Positions 1-4,295 of a stretch of DNA of 7,343 bases are shown one piece after another. The stretch is from Methanomassiliicoccus sp. (GTDB lineage: Archaea > Thermoplasmatota > Thermoplasmata > Methanomassiliicoccales > JACIVX01). Positions within the stretch are counted from its first letter, which is position 1. The number at the start of each line of letters is the position of its first letter. The stretch lies in NCBI GenBank assembly GCA_020725985.1, contig DYTM01000013.1:6338-13680 (forward strand), read 5' to 3'. A program made the position numbers and the translations under genes. The notes under the pieces were generated by a model. It searched no databases, had not been told where the DNA came from, and was given only the letters and a program-made list of their open reading frames with translations.

Positions 1-2
1 GC

Positions 3-1145
3 AACCTCTCGGACACGACCCAGAAGCGCCGTCCCTTCATCCTCATCGGGTTCGGGGGCATGGCCCTCGCTCTGCTCATGATGGCGCTGTCGACGACCAT
101 CCCTTCTTATTATCTGGCGAACTTCTTCCTGGGGCTCCTTGCAAGCGCAGCGGCGCCCGTAGGCACAGTGCTCGTCCTCGAGTCCTTCGAGAGACACGAA
201 TGGGCCCGGAGGCTCGGGGACTTCAGCAGGATAGGAGGCATAGGATGGGTGGGCGGCCTCATCCTCGGGACCCTGTGGCTCCAGTTCCTCACCTCCGCGG
301 ATGATCCCGTCATGTCCCTGAGGGCACTGTTCCTGGTGGCGAGCCTGCTGGCACTCGCCTCGGTATTCCTGGCCCTGAGGTGGGTCCCCGAGCCGAAGAT
401 GAAGCTGAAAAGGGAGCACATCGACCGGAGCATCTCGGAGCTTCCGATGATGGTCTTCGAGAAGGCCCGATACTTCCCTCACCGCCTCCTCCACGTCCTC
501 AGGCTCAGCGCGAAGAACCTCGGCGCCAGCAACTTCTCCCCCGAGCTGAAGAAGTACTACATCGTCACCTTCCTCGCATTCACCGGCTTCCTGACATTCT
601 ACGTCGCGCTCCCTGTGTATCTCAAGAGCTATGTCGGCATCACAACCTCCGAGGTCTTCGTCGTCTTCCTGGCGAGCTCGGTCGTCTCCGCCATGACCTA
701 CTCACTAGCCGGGGGATGGGTCGCGAGGTACGGGGGGAAGAGAATGCAGGTCGGGGCCTTCGTAGGCAGAATCGTCCTTTTCCCTTCGTTCTTCCTCGTG
801 ACCACCCTTCCCCTGTCGGGGCTGAGCCTCATCGTCATCCTCTGTGTCCTTCATGCGCTCATAGGCTTCTGTTGGGCAAACTTGAGCGTCGCCGGGAACG
901 CCTTGGTCTCCAACATGTCCTACGCCGACTTCAGGACGGAATCCCTTGGGACATATAACGCCATCCAGGGGCTGGCCGCGATCTTTGGCTCACTGATCGG
1001 AGGTTATATTGCCGAATATCTCGGCTACTTCGCCACCTTCATCGCCGCCTCGGCCTTCGTCATCCCGGGAGCGATAATCCTCCTGTTCCTCAATGTCGAG
1101 AAGGCGCCTTCAGATGCCGAGTCGCCCCACGCCGCCCACTCCTGA
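3..1145 (+). CDS. Major facilitator superfamily (MFS) transporter, 5'-truncated by the window
   Basis: An integral membrane secondary transporter; the substrate cannot be told from sequence. The reading frame is open from base 3, and an ATG at 60 is internal, because the residues before it (LSDTTQKRRPF) resemble the loop 2-3 motif A of MFS proteins (G-x-L-S-D-x-x-x-R-R-P). The gene therefore begins outside the window, and about two helices are missing. The visible 380 residues carry roughly ten hydrophobic segments: four before a charged cytoplasmic loop (about residues 130-183, rich in K/R/E), then six more. A second motif-A-like loop, GGWVARYGGKR, lies at about residues 237-247, the usual place between helices 8 and 9. 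The C-terminus is a short polar tail ending HAAHS. The TGA stop is 2 bp from the stop of the convergent flavodoxin gene. MFS membership is firm; the subfamily (drug efflux or metabolite) is open. Confidence 0.88.
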   Translation, partial: NLSDTTQKRRPFILIGFGGMALALLMMALSTTIPSYYLANFFLGLLASAAAPVGTVLVLESFERHEWARRLGDFSRIGGIGWVGGLILGTLWLQFLTSADDPVMSLRALFLVASLLALASVFLALRWVPEPKMKLKREHIDRSISELPMMVFEKARYFPHRLLHVLRLSAKNLGASNFSPELKKYYIVTFLAFTGFLTFYVALPVYLKSYVGITTSEVFVVFLASSVVSAMTYSLAGGWVARYGGKRMQVGAFVGRIVLFPSFFLVTTLPLSGLSLIVILCVLHALIGFCWANLSVAGNALVSNMSYADFRTESLGTYNAIQGLAAIFGSLIGGYIAEYLGYFATFIAASAFVIPGAIILLFLNVEKAPSDAESPHAAHS

Positions 1146-1147
1146 GG

Positions 1148-1603
1148 TCACTTCTGCCTGATCGCACCGGCGACCTTCCTGCCGAAGGTGACGGCTCTGG
1201 CTTCCTCGCCTTGCACCAAAGGGCCCTTCGTTCCCTCGACGACGAACCATTCCGCAGGGACTACGATCTTCACGCCCGCCTTCTCCATCATCTCTTGGAT
1301 CTTCTGCGATCCTCCCTTTGACACACTCGCGAATCGGGTATCGAACACCGCTCCCGACTTTCCGGCTCCCCCGATCTTCGAGGCGATCTTCACTGCCTTC
1401 TTCGCGTCTCCGGTTGGCCCCCCTATGTGGGTAGGCGTCCCGATGACCCACACGTCTGACTTCCTGAAGTCCTCGTCACCGACGGCGTCGGCTCGCTTGC
1501 ACTCCACTTCGGAGAGCCCGACCTCCTTCATTCCGGAGCAGATCGCCAAAGCGACTTTCTCGGTGTTTCCGTACGACGAGTCGTACACGACCAATGTCCT
1601 CAG
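1148..1603 (-). CDS. Flavodoxin (FMN-binding electron carrier), probable CTG start
   Basis: A small cytoplasmic flavodoxin-fold protein of 151 residues, the usual short-chain length, expected to bind FMN and shuttle electrons. With the start at 1603 it begins MRTLVVYDSSYGNTEKVA: strand beta-1 followed by the phosphate-binding loop SSYGNTE (residues 9-15). The second FMN loop is GTPTHIGGPTG. The segment FDTRFASVSKGG replaces the classical 90s loop and, with the later FVVEGTKGPL, is typical of the archaeal/actinobacterial flavodoxin-domain group. The stretch upstream of 1603 is open in frame, with a GTG at 1630 and an ATG at 1762, but it does not resemble flavodoxin and would cross the TATA box at 1637-1644. 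CTG at 1603 lies 5 nt after a GGGGGTG ribosome-binding-like run. TTG at 1594 is an alternative but would shorten beta-1. Family assignment is firm; the start is inferred and the redox partner unknown. Confidence 0.88.
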   Translation of the reverse strand: MRTLVVYDSSYGNTEKVALAICSGMKEVGLSEVECKRADAVGDEDFRKSDVWVIGTPTHIGGPTGDAKKAVKIASKIGGAGKSGAVFDTRFASVSKGGSQKIQEMMEKAGVKIVVPAEWFVVEGTKGPLVQGEEARAVTFGRKVAGAIRQK

Positions 1604-1608
1604 AAGAA

Positions 1609-1615
1609 CACCCCC
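1609..1615 (-). promoter_or_regulatory. Ribosome binding site of the flavodoxin gene
   Basis: Minus-strand GGGGGTG, resembling the archaeal GGAGGTG Shine-Dalgarno, sits 5 nt before the CTG at 1603. It is the main reason for choosing CTG over the upstream GTG (1630) or downstream TTG (1594). Confidence 0.5.
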
Positions 1616-1636
1616 GTTGAAAGCAGACACGCCATC

Positions 1637-1644
1637 CCTTATAC
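1637..1644 (-). promoter_or_regulatory. TATA-like box of the flavodoxin gene
   Basis: Minus-strand GTATAAGG. With the usual archaeal spacing of about 26 nt, transcription would start near 1615. That leaves a leader of about 12 nt containing the GGGGGTG run and then the CTG at 1603. An in-frame GTG at 1630 would lie outside this transcript. Confidence 0.5.
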
Positions 1645-1664
1645 ATCTTCCGCACGGAGGCCCG

Positions 1665-1721
1665 ACTGGGGGTGACCAGTAACCGACAAAGCCCCGGTCA
1701 GACCGCGACCCCTTTGAGGGG
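1665..1721. repeat. Cluster of three short dyads in the divergent promoter region
   Basis: Three perfect inverted repeats lie in 57 bp: ACTGG-6 nt-CCAGT (1665-1680), CGGTC-A-GACCG (1695-1705) and CCCCT-TTG-AGGGG (1709-1721). They sit between the TATA box of the flavodoxin gene and the hydrolase gene, so they could be operator sites. Each arm is only 5 bp, so one or two could occur by chance. The arms are not alike, which argues against a single regulator binding all three. Confidence 0.35.
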
Positions 1722-1741
1722 ATATGTCGAATCAATCCGGA

Positions 1742-1777
1742 CCGGCAATAGCGCTGGCGCAAGCCTTAGATTGCCGG
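1742..1777. repeat. 8-bp inverted repeat upstream of the hydrolase gene, operator candidate
   Basis: CCGGCAAT (1742-1749) and ATTGCCGG (1770-1777) are perfect reverse complements separated by 20 bp. The spacer holds two further small symmetric pieces, GCGCTGGCGC (1751-1760) and AAGCCTT (1761-1767). The right arm ends 17 bp before the ATG at 1795 and overlaps the region where a TATA box is expected, so a bound dimer would be placed to block transcription. No regulator gene is adjacent. Confidence 0.4.
1764..1771 (+). promoter_or_regulatory. Weak TATA-like element of the hydrolase gene
   Basis: CCTTAGAT is centred about 27 nt before the ATG at 1795, the spacing expected for a leaderless archaeal transcript. 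It is a poor match to the consensus and is supported mainly by position and by the lack of a Shine-Dalgarno before the ATG. Confidence 0.25.
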
Positions 1778-1794
1778 AAATCATTCCAGTTCCG

Positions 1795-2628
1795 ATGCTT
1801 CTGAGCCTCCGCGACGCGGACATCTACTACGAGGTCGTCGGGGATGGTCTACCGGTACTCACCCTCCACGGTTTCTCCCTCGATCACCGTTCGATGTCTG
1901 GATGCCTCGAGCCAATCTTCTCGAAAAGGCCGGGGTTCAAGCGGATATACTTTGATCTGCCGGGGATGGGTGCGAGTGTCCTGAAGCATGCACCGGAAAA
2001 CTCAGACCGGATGGCTGACGTCGCGATGGACGTGCTCGATTCCGTCGTGGGAAATGAGGATTTCATCGTCGTCGGGGGCTCGTACGGCGGCTATCTGGCG
2101 AGAGAGATAGCCCGGAGGGTCCCGGAGAGGACTGCCGGCGTCCTGCTCATATGCCCGGTCATCCTTCCCCATCCGGCGGCAAGGGCCCTGCCGGACAAGA
2201 AACCCACATGGATCGATGAGGCTTCTCTCGACCGGCTTTCGGAGGAGGAGAGGTCGAACTTCCTTCAGTTCGCGGTCGTGGCAAACTCCAGGATCGTTGA
2301 ACGGTATAGAGGCGACATCCTCCCCGCGGTCAAGGAGGGAGACCAGGAGTTTCTCCGGCGGCTCTGGGGCACTGGCTACTCCCTTTCCCACGATGTGGAC
2401 GCACTCTCGGAGCCGATCGACGCTCCTGCCCTCTTCTTCCTCGGGAGGCAGGATCATGTCGTGGGCTACAAGGATGCGTTGAAGGTAATCGAGAACTATC
2501 CGAGATGCACCCTTGCGGTCCTTGACCGGGCAGGACACAATCTGGAGCTGGAGCAGGAGGAGCTCTTCACCTGCCTGGTCAACGAGTGGCTCGACAGGGT
2601 CGAGGAGGAAAGACAGGGACGAAGGTAG
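1795..2628 (+). CDS. Alpha/beta hydrolase fold protein
   Basis: A cytoplasmic serine hydrolase of 277 residues, a normal length for the single-domain family; the substrate is unknown (ester, lactone or similar). The oxyanion-hole HG motif is at H25-G26 (LTLHGFSLDHRSM). The nucleophile elbow is G94-G-S96-Y-G98, with Ser96 as nucleophile. The acid is Asp220 in GRQDHVVG and the base is His248 in DRAGHNL, so the triad is complete and in the usual order. Residues about 125-205 form the variable, charged helical cap. There is no signal peptide or membrane segment. The frame is open back to 1672, but the sequence before 1795 has no family resemblance and covers the divergent promoter. ATG 1795 opens directly into the first strands (MLLSLRDADIYYEV) and has no Shine-Dalgarno, suggesting a leaderless mRNA. 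It is transcribed away from the flavodoxin gene and converges on the peroxiredoxin gene. Confidence 0.88.
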   Translation: MLLSLRDADIYYEVVGDGLPVLTLHGFSLDHRSMSGCLEPIFSKRPGFKRIYFDLPGMGASVLKHAPENSDRMADVAMDVLDSVVGNEDFIVVGGSYGGYLAREIARRVPERTAGVLLICPVILPHPAARALPDKKPTWIDEASLDRLSEEERSNFLQFAVVANSRIVERYRGDILPAVKEGDQEFLRRLWGTGYSLSHDVDALSEPIDAPALFFLGRQDHVVGYKDALKVIENYPRCTLAVLDRAGHNLELEQEELFTCLVNEWLDRVEEERQGRR

Positions 2629-2643
2629 TGCGAGGGAAGTATC

Positions 2644-2663
2644 GTGGACGAGAACAAATCCAC
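2644..2663. other. Small stem-loop in the 57-bp convergent gap
   Basis: GTGGA and TCCAC arms (5 bp, 10-nt loop) lie between the ends of the hydrolase and peroxiredoxin genes. There is no T-run on either side, so a terminator role is only a possibility. Confidence 0.2.
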
Positions 2664-2685
2664 TAGGTGAACAAGGCCGGCGGCG

Positions 2686-3162
2686 TCATTCCTTGCCTAT
2701 CTGGTCTATGACCCGCAAAGCCTCCTCTATGTGCTTTGTCGGCTGGAATTGTGAGGAGAAGACCATTCTGACAATCCCTTTCTTGTCGATAACGAAGGTG
2801 ACCCTCCCTGGAATTCCTCCGATAGAGGTTGCCCCGTAGAGCTTCCTGACTTCCCCCTGCAGATCGCTCAGCAATATGTACGGAAGGCCGAGCTCTCTCG
2901 CGAACCTCTTGTGAGACTCGATCGTATCCGAGCTTATTCCTATGACCTCGGCGCCCGCGTCTTTGAACGCCTCATATTTGTCTCGGAAGGCGTAGGCCTC
3001 CTCCGTGCACCCTGGCGTGAAGTCTTTCGGATAGAAATAGACGACTACCGGTCTCTTCCCAATCAGCTCCGACAGCCTGCGGAAGGTCCCTTCCTGATCC
3101 GGCAGGGAGAAGTCTGGGGCAAGGTCCCCGACGTTTACTGGCTTTGCTATTGTTTCACCCAT
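2686..3162 (-). CDS. bcp: Peroxiredoxin, BCP/PrxQ type, 1-Cys form
   Basis: A cytoplasmic thiol peroxidase of 158 residues, full length for the BCP/PrxQ group; it reduces hydrogen peroxide and organic hydroperoxides. The N-terminus VGDLAPDFSLPDQEG is the standard opening. The active site reads DFTPGCTEEAYAFR, giving Thr49 and peroxidatic Cys52 of the T-x-x-C motif, and Arg120 (GIPGR) completes the catalytic set. In most PrxQ proteins the resolving cysteine lies five residues later (TPGCTxEACxFR). Here that position is Tyr57, and no other cysteine exists in the protein. It should therefore act as a 1-Cys enzyme needing an external thiol. The ATG at 3162 has no Shine-Dalgarno and is placed for a leaderless transcript from the TATA box at 3186-3194. 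The SRPBCC gene upstream is co-oriented but 94 bp away. Family assignment is certain. Confidence 0.95.
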   Translation of the reverse strand: MGETIAKPVNVGDLAPDFSLPDQEGTFRRLSELIGKRPVVVYFYPKDFTPGCTEEAYAFRDKYEAFKDAGAEVIGISSDTIESHKRFARELGLPYILLSDLQGEVRKLYGATSIGGIPGRVTFVIDKKGIVRMVFSSQFQPTKHIEEALRVIDQIGKE

Positions 3163-3185
3163 CTTGATTCATTGGAGCGCCTCGT

Positions 3186-3194
3186 TCTTAAAGC
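3186..3194 (-). promoter_or_regulatory. TATA-like box of the peroxiredoxin gene
   Basis: Minus-strand GCTTTAAGA, centred about 28 nt before the ATG at 3162. This matches the spacing for a leaderless or nearly leaderless archaeal transcript and gives the gene its own promoter, separate from the SRPBCC gene upstream. Confidence 0.5.
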
Positions 3195-3256
3195 AACCTG
3201 TCCCAGCGAGCATCTGGTCGATCGTGTGGAATTCGCCTCTTATGTCAGGATTCCGA

Positions 3257-3673
3257 TTACTTCGTCGGACGCGTCTTGGCGAGGTATCTCCTTAGGGGCC
3301 TCCAGTAATGATCGTGCCACCCCCGATCATAATCATCGGCCTGGTCAGCCGGGACAAGAGTTTGCACCAGCTCGAGCTCCGTGCCTCCCTCCACCTCCCT
3401 CAGCCCAATCTCAAGTAGCGAGGGAGGATATCCCTCCGGCCATTCGGTAGTGGTCCATTCCTGGACGATCTTCTCGCCTCTCACAAGCTCGACGTTCCGC
3501 GCGGTAATGTAACCGTCCCAGGCATAGAACAATCCACCCACTTCGGAGCTGCCATTGGCTTCTCCTCCTGTAAAAGCTGAATGCTTCTCGGGATCCATGA
3601 AGGCGTCATAGATCTCCGTCGGTTTGGCAGAAATTCGGACTTTGTGCCTAATCGTCTTCGTCTTGGGCGCCAC
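3257..3673 (-). CDS. SRPBCC-fold protein, AHSA1-like
   Basis: A 138-residue single-domain protein of the START/Bet v 1-like helix-grip superfamily, closest in pattern to the AHSA1 group of small prokaryotic proteins. Members bind hydrophobic ligands in a central cavity, but most have no known function. Features seen: beta-1 and the first helices in HKVRISAKPTEIYDAFMDP (10-28), the central strands with GGLFYAWDGYITARNVELV (46-64) and KIVQEWTTTEWPEG (68-81), and a strand LELVQTLVP (100-108). The C-terminal helix GWHDHYWRPLRRYL (118-131) is the family's hallmark ending. The start is GTG at 3673; there is no ATG ahead of the domain and no clear Shine-Dalgarno. Operator-like repeats lie just upstream at 3698-3751. 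The gene precedes the peroxiredoxin gene in the same direction, but that gene has its own TATA box. Fold assignment is confident, function unknown. Confidence 0.85.
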   Translation of the reverse strand: MAPKTKTIRHKVRISAKPTEIYDAFMDPEKHSAFTGGEANGSSEVGGLFYAWDGYITARNVELVRGEKIVQEWTTTEWPEGYPPSLLEIGLREVEGGTELELVQTLVPADQADDYDRGWHDHYWRPLRRYLAKTRPTK

Positions 3674-3697
3674 GCAGAAGGAATCTACACCATCCCG

Positions 3698-3714
3698 TAC
3701 TAGATACTTACTAG
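3698..3714. repeat. Direct repeat TACTAG, 11-bp period, in the SRPBCC promoter region
   Basis: TACTAG occurs at 3698-3703 and 3709-3714, one helical turn apart, and the second copy is part of the palindrome ACTAGT (3710-3715). The pair is 25-41 bp upstream of the GTG start at 3673, where a TATA box is expected. The A/T-rich minus-strand AAGTATCTA within it is a weak TATA candidate. It may be promoter, operator or both. Confidence 0.35.
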
Positions 3715-3728
3715 TGGATTCCGCACCG

Positions 3729-3751
3729 GCCTAATAGCTCGCTATTTTGGC
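3729..3751. repeat. Inverted repeat upstream of the SRPBCC gene
   Basis: AATAGC (3733-3738) and GCTATT (3741-3746) are perfect inverted arms with a 2-bp spacer. Flanking GCC (3729-3731) and GGC (3749-3751) extend the symmetry across a small internal loop. The element lies 56-78 bp upstream of the SRPBCC start and is a candidate operator. No gene ends just before it, so it is unlikely to be a terminator. Confidence 0.4.
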
Positions 3752-3935
3752 GATTGCACAGGATGAGCGAGACAAGAGGAACATCTGGCTTTACCTTGTT
3801 GACGACCTTTTGTGCGGAATTGGACCGAGTACCACCCCTCAGGGTCAGCCCCCGATTGGCAAATGCCCCTCCGGAAGTCTTTTCCAGGCACCTACCCAGG
3901 CGATCTCGACCAGTCTGCTTCGATTTGAGAACCAG
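3752..3935. other. Intergenic stretch with no recognised feature
   Basis: Between the SRPBCC promoter region and the 3' end of the tRNA I see no gene. Open frames here continue through the tRNA on both strands and show no family resemblance. No T-run terminator follows the tRNA's CCA within this stretch. Confidence 0.4.
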
Positions 3936-4023
3936 TGGTGCAGGGAGGAGGATTCGAACCCCCGAACGCCTACGCGACGAGACCCTGAATCTCGCACCGT
4001 TGGCCAGGCTTGGTTATCCCTGC
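3936..4023 (-). tRNA. tRNA-Leu, anticodon CAG
   Basis: Reads on the minus strand as a class II tRNA. The acceptor GCAGGGA (4023-4017) pairs fully with TCCCTGC. The short D-stem is ACC/GGT, with a GG in the D loop. The anticodon stem CGAGA/TCTCG encloses the loop TTCAGGG, giving anticodon CAG (3985-3987), which decodes CUG. A 14-nt variable arm has CGC/GCG pairs. The T-arm has loop TTCGAAT and stem GGGGG/CCTCC with one G-U pair. The discriminator is A (3939), and CCA is encoded in the gene (3938-3936). The long variable arm, A73 discriminator and anticodon together identify leucine. There is no intron. It is a single isolated tRNA gene. Confidence 0.96.
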
Positions 4024-4056
4024 GTGCACTGCGGACTACAGACATGTCATCACGAT

Positions 4057-4067
4057 ACTAATAACTT
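4057..4067 (-). promoter_or_regulatory. TATA-like box of the tRNA-Leu gene
   Basis: Minus-strand AAGTTATTAGT is centred about 38 nt before the mature 5' end. With a start about 26 nt downstream it would give a leader of roughly 12 nt for RNase P removal. The call rests on A/T content and position only. Confidence 0.35.
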
Positions 4068-4159
4068 ACCAACATCACTTCCTGCCGAAGCCAATCCTCG
4101 AATCTCGATATCTCTGCTCACAGTTGTCTGTCACAGGAGAGTGCTCGAGGACGCTCCTT

Positions 4160-4180
4160 GCGGGCTGGTCAATGACCCGC
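4160..4180. other. GC-rich stem-loop followed by TTATTA
   Basis: GCGGG (4160-4164) pairs with CCCGC (4176-4180) over an 11-nt loop. An alternative stem, GGTC-AAT-GACC (4167-4177), lies inside it. TTATTA follows on the plus strand. It sits between the divergent promoters of the tRNA and the kinase with no plus-strand gene ending before it, so an operator or untranslated RNA element is as likely as a terminator. Confidence 0.25.
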
Positions 4181-4212
4181 TTATTATCAGATGAGGTAAC
4201 AGGATGTAAACG

Positions 4213-4220
4213 AATAAATA
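4213..4220 (+). promoter_or_regulatory. TATA-like box of the hybrid kinase gene
   Basis: AATAAATA is the best plus-strand TATA match in the region. It predicts transcription from about 4243 and a leader of about 53 nt ahead of the CTG at 4296, consistent with the Shine-Dalgarno-like GGAG seen before that codon. Confidence 0.4.
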
Positions 4221-4286
4221 CGGTCCGTCGAATCGAATTTTCGCCATCAGTCCTGGAAGTTGGATCGAGATAGATAGTGGCAGGTT

Positions 4287-4290
4287 GGAG
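4287..4290 (+). promoter_or_regulatory. Ribosome binding site deciding the kinase start
   Basis: GGAG (in GGTTGGAG) is followed by 5 nt and then CTG at 4296, the only near-cognate start between the in-frame TAG stop at 4275-4277 and the first membrane helix that has a Shine-Dalgarno-like sequence. Confidence 0.4.
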
Positions 4291-4295
4291 TCCAT

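Noticed and set aside
1188..1682. Plus-strand open frame opposite the flavodoxin gene
   Set aside because: The opposite strand encodes a clear flavodoxin with both FMN loops; this frame's protein is low-complexity S/T/P-rich and resembles nothing.
1604..1762. N-terminal extension of the flavodoxin frame to an ATG at 1762
   Set aside because: It would cross its own TATA-like box and adds a residue stretch unlike any flavodoxin.
1672..1794. N-terminal extension of the hydrolase frame
   Set aside because: It covers the divergent promoter and dyads, has no similarity to the fold, and the ATG at 1795 starts exactly at the first expected strand.
2002..2538. Minus-strand open frame opposite the alpha/beta hydrolase
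   Set aside because: The hydrolase strand carries a complete Ser-Asp-His triad in order; this is its shadow.
2911..3450. Plus-strand open frame spanning the peroxiredoxin and SRPBCC genes
   Set aside because: It crosses two genes with conserved domains on the other strand as well as the promoter between them.
2686..3673. Peroxiredoxin and SRPBCC genes as one operon
   Set aside because: They are co-oriented, but the 94-bp gap contains a well-placed TATA-like box for the peroxiredoxin gene; co-transcription by read-through remains possible but is not supported.
3754..4194. Plus-strand open frames (3747-4061, 3754-4194) and a minus-strand one (3845-4045) in the intergenic region
   Set aside because: All run through the tRNA-Leu gene and have no recognisable domain or ribosome binding site.
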